Source of the DNA: Streptomyces sp. NBRC 110028
Lineage (GTDB): Bacteria; Actinomycetota; Actinomycetes; Streptomycetales; Streptomycetaceae
Assembly (NCBI RefSeq): GCF_001417735.1
Contig: NZ_BBUZ01000025.1
Location: 124,001 to 188,000 of the forward strand
Direction: 5' to 3'
Length of the DNA: 64,000 nucleotides
Below are positions 8,461 to 19,002 of the stretch, one piece after another. The notes beneath the pieces were generated by a model. That model did not search any database, was not told the DNA's origin, and saw only the letters and a list, made by a program, of their open reading frames with translations. Position 1 is the stretch's first letter. Each line of letters opens with the position of its first letter. The translations under genes and the position numbers were made by a program.

Positions 8461-11400
8461 ATGTCTTCGGGCTTCGCGGTTGGACACCTCGTCGAGTTCA
8501 CGGGGGCTCCGGGCATCGGCCGGGTTGGCGCCGTCGACGGCGAGATGCTGCGCGTCGACTTCTTCGAATCAGTAGCCGAGGAGGTCGTCCACTCTCAGCG
8601 TGTGCCGGCGAGGAGCTGCTGGCGTGCCAAACTCGAAGCAGAAACGCGGGTCTACTGGCGCGAACCGAGCACCGGAGATTGGCTCGCTGGCCGGGTCACG
8701 GGGGAGCACCTCCCGGAATACTTCATCCAGGTCCCCAACAAGAAGTGGAACGAGCGCGCGAACGAGTGCGATCTCCGAGTGCGTTGGGACCGCCCCGTTC
8801 ACGATCCCCTCCAAGTCCTCACGAGTGGTGGTGGCGAGTCGGGGTTCTTCCGCGACGCTCGGCTTCCCTTCCTGCGTGATCTCGTTGCCCAACGGGCTGC
8901 TTGCGCGAACATGGCTGCGCTGCTGTCCTCGGCTGCCGAGGTCTTCCCACACCAGATCCGCGCGGCAATGACGGTGCTCGCTGACCCAGTGCAGCGATAC
9001 CTCATCGCAGACGAAGTAGGCCTCGGGAAGACCATCGAGGCTGGGTTCGTCATCCGGCAGACCCTCCTGGACGATCCGCAGGCACGAATAACGGTCGTTG
9101 CCCCCGAGCCACTGCGGCGCCAGTGGGACAAGGAGCTCCGCAACAAGTTCTTCGTCGACGACTTTCCATCAGCCCGGATTGTGATCACGTCTCACGAGAC
9201 GCCGGAGAAGTGGTCCGCGTACCACGACAGTGCACTTGTCGTCGTGGACGAAGCCCATGCACTGGTGCAGAACGCCGACGAGGGCCTCTCGCCCTACAGG
9301 GAGCTAGCCGCCCTGGCTCACTCCGCACCGAAGCTCCTGCTCCTGTCCGCGACCCCCGTGACTTCGCACTACACCACTCACCTCGGCCTGCTGCACCTGC
9401 TCGACCGCGACCTCTACAGCTGGGACGACCGCGAAGCTTTCGAGCACCGCTATGCCCTACGAGCCGAGTTGGCCGACAGCGTCTACGCCCTGGATGCCAC
9501 CTTCACCTTCCTGCTGAGGTCCACGCTCGACGACATCCGGCGGATCCTCCCCGATGACCCCCGATTTGAGCACCTTGCAGATCGGATCGTCGCATGTCTC
9601 ACCGAGGACGATGACCTCCGCGATGAAGTAGAACCGGATGAACTCTCCCTGCGCGTAGAGGAGCTGCGTGGGCACATCAGCGAGACGTACCGCCTCCACC
9701 GCCGGGTGATCCGACACCGGCGCGACCAGGTGGAGAGGCCAGAAGACGATTCCGAAGAAGGCGAACCCTACGCTGTCCGCGGGCGGAAACTCTCGGACGT
9801 CATCACCCTGCAGTCCACCTTCGACGCGGTCGAAACCGCCCTTACGGAGTGGCGCATCGGCGTCTCAAGTTCCTTGCTCGATGCCGGGCTTGAAGATCAG
9901 ACCACCGCGTACGCCCGCATCCTCGGCGTCCTCATGTCCAGGACGGGCGGGCCCTTCGACGACTTCGTCGACGCCCTGCGCTGGCGAGTCCGCGGAGATG
10001 GCGAGGCGGCGCAACGAGCCGGTCTCAGTGCCCAGGAGCAGGCCATGCTCGCCGCGCCCCCTCTCATCCCTGCAGAGGTAGAAGCACTCGACGAGCTAGA
10101 GAGGCACCTCGACGAAGCAGAGGGCAACCAGCCGCTCAAGGCGACAGTCAACGCCCTCGTCCCCACTCTGAATCGCGGTGGACGCATCGTTGTCTTCTGC
10201 GGTGCGGGCGTGCTGGCACACCAACTCGCGGCGCACCTGCGGCGGCTGTCTCGTACAGCCTGTGTCGTGGAGCACACCGCACAAGCCGGAGCGGCAGCTT
10301 CCGAGGACGCGGTCACGAAGTGGCGCACAGCGCCGGGGACGTCCGTCCTTGTCGCCGACCACACCGCCGAGGACGGGCTGAACCTTCAGGCCGCGAGTGC
10401 CGTCGTTCATATGCGCCTGCCGTGGAACCCCAACCAGCTCGAACAACGGATCGGACGGGTTGACCGTTATCCCAGTGGCGAGTCCGTCAGCCAACTCGAT
10501 AAAGCCAGCCAGTACGTGCTCAGCGCAAGCACCGAGGACGAAGCCCTTGGCACGGCGTGGCTGAACCTGTTGCGCGACGGCTACGAGGTCTTCTCGAGGT
10601 CAGTGTCGACACTGCAGGACGCCATCGCAGAAGGCCGCGACGCTGTCTGGAGCGACGCCCTACGAGATGGCCCGTCCGGGCTCGCCTCCGCCCAGCAACG
10701 AGTTCAAGACCAGCTCCGCGAAGCCCGCCAACAGATCGAGAAGATGGACATGCTCGAAGCCATCTACCTCGATGTCGATGACCGAGACAGCATGGTCAAG
10801 AACCTCAGGGGGCTAGAACTTGAGTGGAAGGAGATCCAGCGCGGTGTCTTCCGGTACACGAGCGCAGGATCTGGCGGTATCAACATCCGCCACTACGAGC
10901 GCACAGCCGGCAAGACCGTCTTCGACCTCGTAGGGTCACGGCCGCAGGTGCCGCCGCGGCTCTACGTGGCGCAGACCGCGGCGCTGGAACCTGCCATGGC
11001 CCAGGGCACGTTCAACCGGTCCAGGGCCCTGCGTGATCCTGGCACAAGGCTGTTCCGCATAGGCAACCCCTTCATCGACGCGCTCGCCGCGTTGAGCGAC
11101 ATCGACGAACGTGGCCAGGCCACTGCCTACCAGCGCGTGGACCCCAGCCACATGGGTGACCCGGAGCCCTACTTCGGCTTCGACTTCCTGGTTGAGGCCG
11201 ACGCCTCCGTGGCGGCAGAGGCGATGGCCAACCGGAAAGAGGTGAAAAGGGCGTTGCAGCGCCAGGCCGATCTCCTCCTTCCGCCGTTCACGCGCAGAGT
11301 GTGGGTGCGGGCTGGAAGCACCGAGGCGCTGACGCTGGCCTCGGCGCTCGAATGGCTGAACGAGTCCTACGACAACCGAGAGTGCCAAAACCTGAGTGGC

Positions 11401-11745
11401 CAGCGAATTCGTGTTCTCATCGACGTCTTCGGTGGCTGGTCGGAGTTCCGTCATGCTGCTGAGACCGCCGAGAAGGTCGCACGCGACGAACTCTTCCGCG
11501 TCACTGACCTGAAGGCACTCTGCGCCGAGGCCCAGGAACGCGGTCGCCGGCGACTCGCCGTGACTCGGGCGCAGGCCGAGGCCCGCAGGGCTGCCGGTCG
11601 CCTCCTGCGTGAGGACGAAAGCCAACTGGCAGACGTGAAGACCGCCGGTCTACTCATCGACGGCCTCATGCAGCCCAGCGTACGGCTCATGGCTGCAACC
11701 TGCGTTCTCCGCGCTGGGCGAAAGGGGGCCCAGGCAAGTGCGTGA
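8461..11745 (+). CDS. dpdE: DpdE, SNF2-type helicase of the Dpd system
   Basis: 1094 residues. The N-terminal 60 residues look like a small SH3/tudor-type barrel (GHLVEFTGAPGIGRVGAVDG). SNF2 helicase motifs follow: Walker A in DEVGLGKTIEAG near residue 184, DEAH near 263, LLLSATPVT near 295, then the second RecA lobe with EDGLNLQAASAVVHM and the arginine-finger block NQLEQRIGRVDRYPSG around 640-670. A long C-terminal extension is mostly helical. In known dpd loci this protein belongs to the restriction side that acts on DNA lacking deazapurines. It is first in an eight-gene operon and overlaps dpdF by 8 bases. The ribosome binding site is weak (AGAAGG adjacent to the start). Confidence 0.82.
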   Translation: MSSGFAVGHLVEFTGAPGIGRVGAVDGEMLRVDFFESVAEEVVHSQRVPARSCWRAKLEAETRVYWREPSTGDWLAGRVTGEHLPEYFIQVPNKKWNERANECDLRVRWDRPVHDPLQVLTSGGGESGFFRDARLPFLRDLVAQRAACANMAALLSSAAEVFPHQIRAAMTVLADPVQRYLIADEVGLGKTIEAGFVIRQTLLDDPQARITVVAPEPLRRQWDKELRNKFFVDDFPSARIVITSHETPEKWSAYHDSALVVVDEAHALVQNADEGLSPYRELAALAHSAPKLLLLSATPVTSHYTTHLGLLHLLDRDLYSWDDREAFEHRYALRAELADSVYALDATFTFLLRSTLDDIRRILPDDPRFEHLADRIVACLTEDDDLRDEVEPDELSLRVEELRGHISETYRLHRRVIRHRRDQVERPEDDSEEGEPYAVRGRKLSDVITLQSTFDAVETALTEWRIGVSSSLLDAGLEDQTTAYARILGVLMSRTGGPFDDFVDALRWRVRGDGEAAQRAGLSAQEQAMLAAPPLIPAEVEALDELERHLDEAEGNQPLKATVNALVPTLNRGGRIVVFCGAGVLAHQLAAHLRRLSRTACVVEHTAQAGAAASEDAVTKWRTAPGTSVLVADHTAEDGLNLQAASAVVHMRLPWNPNQLEQRIGRVDRYPSGESVSQLDKASQYVLSASTEDEALGTAWLNLLRDGYEVFSRSVSTLQDAIAEGRDAVWSDALRDGPSGLASAQQRVQDQLREARQQIEKMDMLEAIYLDVDDRDSMVKNLRGLELEWKEIQRGVFRYTSAGSGGINIRHYERTAGKTVFDLVGSRPQVPPRLYVAQTAALEPAMAQGTFNRSRALRDPGTRLFRIGNPFIDALAALSDIDERGQATAYQRVDPSHMGDPEPYFGFDFLVEADASVAAEAMANRKEVKRALQRQADLLLPPFTRRVWVRAGSTEALTLASALEWLNESYDNRECQNLSGQRIRVLIDVFGGWSEFRHAAETAEKVARDELFRVTDLKALCAEAQERGRRRLAVTRAQAEARRAAGRLLREDESQLADVKTAGLLIDGLMQPSVRLMAATCVLRAGRKGAQASA

Positions 11746-14341
11746 CAGTTGGGCTGCGGCACAGCAACTCTTCGACGCCTGGCCGTTCGTTGTCCCGACG
11801 CCGGAGGAGCCGGAATACGGCGGCACATTGCGACGGCTCAAGCATGCCCTTGACGGCCTCGCTGAACAGAGGGCCTCGTGGCGTGACGTGGCAGCACTGA
11901 CACGGCAGATCCTTCTCGAAGCTCAGGCCAGCGGAAACACCTTTGGCCTTTCAGTACCACCTGGCGCACCGCTGCCCACGCGACAACAGTGGGAACAGAT
12001 GCACTGCCATGCGCTCCCGGACGGCCGTCGTGTCTTGGTCACAGCCCGGCCGTGGCACCCTGGCGGGGAAGATCAGAAAGCTGACGAAGCAGCCACGTAC
12101 GACTTGGAGAAAGTCCACCTCGGGGAGAGCCTCCAAACACACCTTGAGTTGGAGCCGTGTCCAGCTGACCCCTTCTGGATCCGTGCTCTTGGCAGCGGTT
12201 ACGCCCAGTACAAGTCAATCGGGCAGCGGCAAGCCGCGCGCGCTGTGGCACTCGCAGAGCCTGGCAGCACTGTCATCGCTTGTTTGCCGACCGGCCACGG
12301 CAAGACCGCCCTCGTACAGGCTCCGGCTCTGCTCGCAAGTAACCGTACCGGTGTCACGTTGGTCGTAGTGCCGACTGTCGTGCTCGCGTTGGACATGGAA
12401 CGTCGCGCCCAGGAGTTGCTGAACAGCCGCGGACGACGAAGTCCCTCCGGCCGCTACGCTTACATCGGCGGCCTCGACGAGAACCTCAAGCAACAAATAC
12501 GAGAAGATATCCGGACAGGCAAACAGCGGATAGTCTTCACAAACCCTGAATCGCTCGTTTCTGGACTCAAGTCTGCACTGGAAGATGCTGCCGAGGCAGG
12601 TCACCTTCACTACTTCGTCATTGACGAGGCCCACCTCGTCGAGCAATGGGGCGAAGGCTTTCGGCCTGAGTTCCAAACCATGTCCGTCCACCGTCGGACC
12701 TGGCTGAGCGCAGCACCACCCGGACGTGCACCCGTGACGGTCTGCATGAGCGCCACACTCACCGAGCAGCAGGTAACCACCCTCGAGAAACTCTTCGCAG
12801 ACCCCAAGCCAGCCGAGATCGTTTGGGGTGCCCAGGTGCGCCATGAACCCAGCTACTACATCGATGCCTTCACCGACGAAGAGCAGCGCACCGAGGCAAT
12901 CCTTCGTGCCATCGACCTTCTACCGAAACCACTAGCTCTGTACGTGACAGAGCGGAAAGACGCCAAGGCGTGGCTCGACCGCCTGCGCACAGCCGGCTTC
13001 GCACGAGTAGCCGACGTCGCCGGCTATTCCAGCCCCGACGAACGCCGAAGCGCAGTGGAAGGCTGGAGCGGCCGTTCCGCTTCGGGCCCTATGCCCACCC
13101 GATACGACATCGTCGTAGGAACTTCAGCCTTCGGCCTGGGCGTAGACCTACCCGACGTCCGCAGTGTGGTGCACGCCTGCCTGCCCGAAACCGTCGACCG
13201 CTACTACCAGGAGGTAGGGCGCACAGGCCGGGACGGACGTCCGTCCGTGGCCTACCTGGCGTCCGCCCCCAGGGACGAGCCCGTCGCCGAAGGCATCAAT
13301 CGGCAAGCAATCATCGGCGCAGACAAAGCGTGGTCGAGGTGGCGGTGGATGTGGACGCTCAGGGACAAGACATACCCACGTCAGCGTCACTACCTCGTCA
13401 ACCTCGACTCCATCCCGGACAACGTCCACGACACCTCGGAGGCAAACCGCGACTGGAACATCCGCACCTTGAACCTCATGCTGCGCGCCGGGCTCATCGG
13501 TCTCCACGTTCCTGAGCCGCCCCAGCGACACGACGACGAACCACGCGCAGCCTTCCAGGAACGCCTCGACCGGTTCTACGAGGTGGCATCCACGCATGTG
13601 GACGTCACGCTCGAAGACACTCAGACCAACGACGAGGAGCACTTCCGGAGTCGGTTCGAAGCGGAGCGCCGGCGCTCAATCACCGCGCAGCGACAGGCCC
13701 TAGCCGATCTCCGCACCCTGCTACGCGGCGATCGATGCACAGGCGAGGTTCTCAGCACCTACTACCGGGTCCAGCAAGGCGGTGCCCCACTGCTGACGGG
13801 GGTGAATTGCCGAGGCTGCCCCAGTTGCAGAACGACAGGCCTTCCGCAGGAGAACGGCTTCTACAAGCTGGCCGGGGACCCTCATCCACTGGTTCCAGCC
13901 CCTAGTCGGACCAGCCACGATCCACTCCGACGCATGCGTGGCACCGCGTCCTGCCTCAGTTTGTGGTGGGGGACCGAGACGGACCGCCAGGTCAAGGTGC
14001 CTCGGCTGCTGGAGATGCTGGCCCTTCGTGGCATGAACGTGATTGGTGGGCCAGGGATCACCCCATCTCTAGCTGAAGCTCTTCAGGAGGATGTGGCACC
14101 GCGGCCGATCATCTGCGACACCGACGCGGATCTGCTCCGCTTCTACGAAGGCCCCATCGTCTGGGTTCTGGACGATGATCCCTCACCGATGGACCGCGTG
14201 CTCAGATCGCGGCTTGACTCACCAGATGTGACCTACTTGATCCACCCGCGAAGTACGCCGGATCCGAGTCGCCCAGGCCTGGCCTTCGGTGCTCTTCATG
14301 CTCAAAGTTTCTCCGTCCAGACCGCGTTGGAGTCCTTCTGA
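11738..14341 (+). CDS. dpdF: DpdF, RecQ-like helicase of the Dpd system
   Basis: 867 residues with a GTG start inside the end of dpdE. Helicase motifs: Walker A PTGHGKTALVQ near residue 183; the RecQ-style box DEAHLVEQWGEGFRPEF near 294; CMSATL near 335; motif VI QEVGRTGRDGRPS near 490. A four-Cys cluster (NCRGCPSCR near 690) is probably a zinc site like that of RecQ helicases. The C-terminal 150 residues are specific to this family. It is expected to unwind or translocate on unmodified DNA as part of DpdD-K restriction. It overlaps dpdG by one base (TGATG), which implies coupled translation. Confidence 0.82.
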   Translation: MRDSWAAAQQLFDAWPFVVPTPEEPEYGGTLRRLKHALDGLAEQRASWRDVAALTRQILLEAQASGNTFGLSVPPGAPLPTRQQWEQMHCHALPDGRRVLVTARPWHPGGEDQKADEAATYDLEKVHLGESLQTHLELEPCPADPFWIRALGSGYAQYKSIGQRQAARAVALAEPGSTVIACLPTGHGKTALVQAPALLASNRTGVTLVVVPTVVLALDMERRAQELLNSRGRRSPSGRYAYIGGLDENLKQQIREDIRTGKQRIVFTNPESLVSGLKSALEDAAEAGHLHYFVIDEAHLVEQWGEGFRPEFQTMSVHRRTWLSAAPPGRAPVTVCMSATLTEQQVTTLEKLFADPKPAEIVWGAQVRHEPSYYIDAFTDEEQRTEAILRAIDLLPKPLALYVTERKDAKAWLDRLRTAGFARVADVAGYSSPDERRSAVEGWSGRSASGPMPTRYDIVVGTSAFGLGVDLPDVRSVVHACLPETVDRYYQEVGRTGRDGRPSVAYLASAPRDEPVAEGINRQAIIGADKAWSRWRWMWTLRDKTYPRQRHYLVNLDSIPDNVHDTSEANRDWNIRTLNLMLRAGLIGLHVPEPPQRHDDEPRAAFQERLDRFYEVASTHVDVTLEDTQTNDEEHFRSRFEAERRRSITAQRQALADLRTLLRGDRCTGEVLSTYYRVQQGGAPLLTGVNCRGCPSCRTTGLPQENGFYKLAGDPHPLVPAPSRTSHDPLRRMRGTASCLSLWWGTETDRQVKVPRLLEMLALRGMNVIGGPGITPSLAEALQEDVAPRPIICDTDADLLRFYEGPIVWVLDDDPSPMDRVLRSRLDSPDVTYLIHPRSTPDPSRPGLAFGALHAQSFSVQTALESF

Positions 14342-15252
14342 TGGCCCTGATCAACGTGGACGCCTCGCGCCCCGACCCCATGTGGGCAGTCGTCCGTCTA
14401 CTGGCCCACTCGAAGAAGCCGGTACCACTCAACGGCGCGCGCGCTCTGCTGAGCCCACCGACCCTCGCATCCGGTGACAAAGACGCGTCGGAGATGTTCA
14501 ACAAGGCCGTCAAGACGCTGCGGGAGCTCGGGCTGCTCCACGTCGCCGAATCCACCGGTGAGCTGACGCTCACGGGACCCGCTGAACATCTCGACGGCCA
14601 AGACTGGGACGCATTTGCGGCTGCGCTGCGCAGCGCCGTCTTCGCACCTGAGCGCAACAGTGGTCTGGGGGACAACGATGAACAGAGGGAATCCCGAGAC
14701 CTCACGCGTGCCCTGGCATGGTTCCTCACGCTAGATCCCATGGGCCCTGCTGTGGACTGGGACCAGGCGCAGGACCTCATGAAGGAGACCCCTCTCAGGC
14801 CCGAGGCGGGACCGGCTGTCGTGAACGCCGAGCGATGGCGGCAGTTCTGCGACTGGGCCCCGGCGCTAGGGCTCGCAGCACGACCACTCCTTGCCGGCGG
14901 AGGTGGCAGTCGACTGGTACCCGACTGCACGGCCGCAGTCAGATACGTCATGCAGTGCCTGTGGGAGCCGGGCCGCCAGGTGAATGCCGTAACAGCCGTA
15001 CGAAGCGTCCGGGAGCATTTGCCGGTACTCTCCAGCGGCCAATACTCGCTGGCTCTCCACCTCCCCAACCCCGGTGACCGTGTAGCGGGCCCTGCTCTCT
15101 CCTTTGCGCTGCTCCGCGGTAACGACGAGGGCTGGCTGCGCCTAGAACTCGATTCCGATGCCGCAATGGTGCTGCAGGTGAGCGATCCAGAGCAGCCCTC
15201 CAGTCCGCGCTACGTAAGCGACATCACGATCCAGGAGGCCCCCAGTGCCTGA
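14341..15252 (+). CDS. dpdG: DpdG, winged-helix-like accessory protein
   Basis: 303 residues. No enzymatic motif was found. Residues 1-85 read as a winged-helix domain (a helix starting WAVVRLLAHSKKPVPL, then MFNKAVKTLRELGLLHV, then a beta wing), which could bind DNA or mediate assembly. The rest is alpha/beta with a conserved-looking LRPEAGPAVVNAERWRQFCDWAPALG block. It is identified as DpdG mainly by its fixed place between the RecQ-like helicase and the large ATPase of dpd loci. It overlaps both neighbours. Confidence 0.72.
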   Translation: MALINVDASRPDPMWAVVRLLAHSKKPVPLNGARALLSPPTLASGDKDASEMFNKAVKTLRELGLLHVAESTGELTLTGPAEHLDGQDWDAFAAALRSAVFAPERNSGLGDNDEQRESRDLTRALAWFLTLDPMGPAVDWDQAQDLMKETPLRPEAGPAVVNAERWRQFCDWAPALGLAARPLLAGGGGSRLVPDCTAAVRYVMQCLWEPGRQVNAVTAVRSVREHLPVLSSGQYSLALHLPNPGDRVAGPALSFALLRGNDEGWLRLELDSDAAMVLQVSDPEQPSSPRYVSDITIQEAPSA

Positions 15253-18200
15253 CTTCCGCGGAAAGGTCTGCTGGGACCCCGCAACGGCCGCCAACACCAT
15301 CAGCGTTGAAGCCATCTCCCCATCTGCGGCCGTGTTTCGGGCCACTCATGCGCCGTTGCGGATCCAGCGCGCGCGGCTCGACGGCCGGCAACTCGTGCTT
15401 GAGGGCCAGCCGGTCGACGAGCGGACGGTTCTTCACGACTTCCTGAATCATGAGTCCAACAGCGGCGCACTCCTTATGCCCATCGTGGGCGAGTCCGGGT
15501 CGGGAAAGTCTCACCTCGTCCGATGGGTCCGCGAGCACCTCGAACTGGTCGACGATGGGCGCCGTGATCGCGAGATCATCTACCTTGAGAAGCACAGAAC
15601 AAGCCTCAAGGCAGTGGTGCAAAGCCTGATCGCCAAGGCAGACAGTGACGAACTGAAGCAACTCAAAGCGGAGATCGACAAATTTACCGCTGACATAGAC
15701 GCATCAGTGCTGGCTCGGCGGCTGATCCACTCCCTCAACGAGACTCTCGTAGCCGAGACCGGCCGCGGCGTCTCGGGGCCGGCGCGGCAACTCTTCGGCC
15801 CTCATGGTCTCGGAGCACTCCTTGACGATCCACACGTCAGCGAATTCATGCTCCAGCCCGAGAAGTTTGTTCCACAACTGGCCACGTACCTCCTACGAGA
15901 CCGCACCAAGGGTGACAAAGATCGCCCGCCGAAGTTCACAGTTGATGATCTGCCGCTAGACATCACAGATGTCAGTAAGGCTTCCGCACTGGCCAAGAAG
16001 TGGGTACAGGTTCTCAGCGCCAAGGCCGAACTCCAGGAGATCGCGATCGACCTCCTGAACGAGCACTTGGAGACTGCGATCAATCGCAGCTTCAACCTCG
16101 GCATGGGCCGCTTGCTGGAAGCGATGACCCTTGTCCGCGAGGAGTATCACCGACAGGGCAAAGAGATCATTCTCCTCATCGAAGACTTTGCTCTCATTCA
16201 GGGCGTACAGAAGGACCTGCTGGATGCTCTTGTCGAAGCCGCTCACCGTGAGGGGGCGACACGGCTAGCCCCCATCCGCACCCTTATGGCGGTAACGACT
16301 GGCTACTTCCGTGACCTGCCAGAGACCGCCCTCACCCGTGTACAAGCAAACCTGGGCTACGCGTATGACCTCGATGTGCCCTTCAGCGAAGAAGACACCG
16401 GCGAAGAAGCCATCGCTTCATTCGTTGGCCGCTACCTCAACGCCGCGCGCATCGGCAAGGATCGATTGGAGCAGGTAGGCGGCGCCGAGCCGCCGAACGC
16501 GTGTGATGCCTGCCCGCTGCAGCCGCGTTGCCACGACGCGTTTGGAGCATCAGCGGATGGATTCGGGCTCTACCCCTTCAACCGCTCAGCCCTGACTCGC
16601 ATGGTCCACTCCACCGCTTCGAAAGATGAACCGTGGGGGTTCGTCCCCCGAACGGTGCTCGGAAGTGTGGTGCGGCCCATTCTCATTGAGCACGCTGGAT
16701 CGCTGCGGCGTGGGGAGTTTCCCGATGAGGCCTTCTCCGCTAGCTTCCCTACCGCTGACATCGACACGACGCTTGACACAACCGTGCGATCGTTCATTGA
16801 TACCAACGATCAGGTGGCCGGTACACGCCGGAAGCTGATCCTTGAATTCTGGGGCGATGCCGCTGCACAGGGCATCGAAATCGATCCCACGGTGATGGAG
16901 GCCTTTGCTCTCAGCCCGATGGCTGCCGGAGCCCAAACCCCTCTGAAGCAGCCACGGCGCGAAGCTGAGCCTTCCCCCCAATCCGGCGCCTCGCCTGGCA
17001 CTGCCAAGACGGAAGACAAGACTTATCCGCCGTCCGTTCAGCGGAGCCTTCAGAACATCGAGGAGTGGGTGACCCGCGGCGACGACCTTAAGCAGGATCA
17101 TGCCCGAGCCATCCGCACTGTCATCGCCACGGCGGTAGCCGAGCGGTACCGCTGGAACGCGCCGCTCATGCAGGCGCAGAGCAACGTGAAGGAGAAGGGC
17201 TGGCCCAACAACGCCACCGTCGTCAGCATCGAAGGCTCTGCTGTCGCAGGCATCACAGGTGCCGATAGCGCGCCGATCCAGTTCAAGCGGAGTGCGACGA
17301 ACAGCAGGTTCTTCCAGAGCTTGATCCGTGCGCAGTACGGGTTGGACCAAGTACGCGGTGAGGACATCCGCAGGCTCGCGACCCTGGCCGAGCGGCACGC
17401 GGGTTCGCTGGCGTCGCGAGTTCAACGCAACTTGGAGGTCACTGACGACGACCTTGTCCTCGGCCTACGGGCATCCGTACTAGGAGCGGTTCTTGCTGGC
17501 CGGTGCTGGCCTGGCATGAGTATCGAAGAGCTCCTGGCGGCAGCGGTGGACGACGGCGATGCTTGGGAAGGTACCGGCGTAATGTCGAGGCCGGACCGGT
17601 GGACCGCCGCCCTCAACCAGCACCTGGCGGCCCGAAGCGCCCTGGTGAAGCGTATCCGTGCTGGTATCGGCATCTCGCAGGGAAGCAGGGGAGCCGTGGG
17701 CCTGATCGATGCAGCCCGGGCAGTCCCTCTGCTGGAAGAGGCAACAGCCACCTGGGCGTGGGAAACGCCGGCGGGCAGCATCCCCGAGTGGGTGAAGCCC
17801 GCAGTCAAACCATTCGCGTCATGGTCCGCGCTGATCGACGGGCAAGTCACGATGCTCAAGGGCTGGCTGAGCGAAATCCGAATGCGGCAACCCCGCAGCA
17901 CCCCGGGGAATCACACCCTGGCCAGCATCAGAACTGCCGTCGACAGGGCAAGAGAGGTCAGTCTGTCGCTGTCCGCCCAACGAGCACGTGAACTCGATGC
18001 TCTCCTCGAGCAGGCAGGTGCTGTGGAGTGGTCCACGATCTCCGCTCTAGAGGATGACCTGGGTCGGTGCTTCGACGACGATCGCCCCGAGGCGGCGCGT
18101 CTGACTGCGCGCATCCGCACGGCCGCCCAGGACCGCGGAGCCTCCATCGAAGTTATCCGGAACCTGCTTTGTGTCGCTGACGAATGGCTTGATGAGGCAC

Positions 18201-18316
18201 TGAAGGGTGCCGAGCTGCGGGCGAGTTCGTCGGCTGCGAAGAGCGCAGCCGAGGGCGTGCAAGAACTCATTGCCGAATGGCGTTCCCTGGCAGTTGAAGG
18301 GGCTGATCAGTCGTGA
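15245..18316 (+). CDS. dpdH: DpdH, large P-loop ATPase of the Dpd system
   Basis: 1023 residues with a GTG start overlapping dpdG by 8 bases. Walker A is GESGSGKSHLVRW near residue 80 and the Walker B region is IILLIEDFALIQ near 310, so the N-terminal half is an AAA/STAND-like ATPase. A CxxC-type pair of cysteines (CDACPLQPRCHD near 420) may bind zinc. The C-terminal half is long, helical and without known motifs. The length, ATPase fold and position identify it as DpdH. It probably powers or regulates the restriction complex. It overlaps dpdI by 4 bases (GTGA). Confidence 0.78.
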   Translation: MPDFRGKVCWDPATAANTISVEAISPSAAVFRATHAPLRIQRARLDGRQLVLEGQPVDERTVLHDFLNHESNSGALLMPIVGESGSGKSHLVRWVREHLELVDDGRRDREIIYLEKHRTSLKAVVQSLIAKADSDELKQLKAEIDKFTADIDASVLARRLIHSLNETLVAETGRGVSGPARQLFGPHGLGALLDDPHVSEFMLQPEKFVPQLATYLLRDRTKGDKDRPPKFTVDDLPLDITDVSKASALAKKWVQVLSAKAELQEIAIDLLNEHLETAINRSFNLGMGRLLEAMTLVREEYHRQGKEIILLIEDFALIQGVQKDLLDALVEAAHREGATRLAPIRTLMAVTTGYFRDLPETALTRVQANLGYAYDLDVPFSEEDTGEEAIASFVGRYLNAARIGKDRLEQVGGAEPPNACDACPLQPRCHDAFGASADGFGLYPFNRSALTRMVHSTASKDEPWGFVPRTVLGSVVRPILIEHAGSLRRGEFPDEAFSASFPTADIDTTLDTTVRSFIDTNDQVAGTRRKLILEFWGDAAAQGIEIDPTVMEAFALSPMAAGAQTPLKQPRREAEPSPQSGASPGTAKTEDKTYPPSVQRSLQNIEEWVTRGDDLKQDHARAIRTVIATAVAERYRWNAPLMQAQSNVKEKGWPNNATVVSIEGSAVAGITGADSAPIQFKRSATNSRFFQSLIRAQYGLDQVRGEDIRRLATLAERHAGSLASRVQRNLEVTDDDLVLGLRASVLGAVLAGRCWPGMSIEELLAAAVDDGDAWEGTGVMSRPDRWTAALNQHLAARSALVKRIRAGIGISQGSRGAVGLIDAARAVPLLEEATATWAWETPAGSIPEWVKPAVKPFASWSALIDGQVTMLKGWLSEIRMRQPRSTPGNHTLASIRTAVDRAREVSLSLSAQRARELDALLEQAGAVEWSTISALEDDLGRCFDDDRPEAARLTARIRTAAQDRGASIEVIRNLLCVADEWLDEALKGAELRASSSAAKSAAEGVQELIAEWRSLAVEGADQS

Positions 18317-19002
18317 CTCCGATGTCTGTGTACGAGAAGGCAAAGCTGCTTGAGGATCACGCTTCCCGCATCGCAGATGGCGAGGACTCTCAGCGACAAG
18401 CCACTCGTGTATCAAGCCGGCTGCTGGAACTCCGCTCTCAGCTCAACCAGCTTCGCTCGCAACTGGCCGTCACGCAGGCCCTACAGTCCCGTGGCGCCGG
18501 ACTCGACATTGACTTGTCCGGCATCGATGACGGCAGAGCTGGATTCGAACGCAGTCTGGGGCCCAGCGGACTCCCTTCCAACCAGGTGTTCAACACGGCG
18601 AAGAAGAAGACACAGGCAGTAACCGATCGTCTCGCGGAAGAAAATCAAGCCGCTTGGTCAGCCTGGACTGAGCAACTTCTCGCGGAACTGCCCCTTGCGC
18701 GAATCTCGATGCTCGTCGAACTCGAAGCGGAGAAGCAGGCTTCCAAGCGACAAATCGAACTGGAGCGAATCGCCAGGGGTAAGGCTTCTCAAGAAGCCAT
18801 CACCACATTCGCGACCACGTACGCCGGCCTAGCGGAGCTCCTTCAAGACACTCAAGATCCGCCGGAAGCACTCGTCGATCTGCTAAATCGGCTACGCGAG
18901 CAACCTGGCCTGACGCTAAGCGACGTCACAGACGAAGAGATCGCACTCCTTCGCGAATGCCGGATGGACGCCCACATCACCCTGAAGAGGAAGGGTTCGT
19001 GA
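18313..19002 (+). CDS. dpdI: DpdI, coiled-coil protein of the Dpd system
   Basis: 229 residues, mostly helical. A coiled coil spans about residues 20-60 (SRLLELRSQLNQLRSQLAV) and a second charged helical run spans 130-160. No catalytic motif was seen. The name follows its place between the large ATPase and the Lhr-like helicase, where dpd loci carry a small protein; sequence evidence alone would not identify it. GTG start, 4-base overlaps on both sides. Confidence 0.6.
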   Translation: MTPMSVYEKAKLLEDHASRIADGEDSQRQATRVSSRLLELRSQLNQLRSQLAVTQALQSRGAGLDIDLSGIDDGRAGFERSLGPSGLPSNQVFNTAKKKTQAVTDRLAEENQAAWSAWTEQLLAELPLARISMLVELEAEKQASKRQIELERIARGKASQEAITTFATTYAGLAELLQDTQDPPEALVDLLNRLREQPGLTLSDVTDEEIALLRECRMDAHITLKRKGS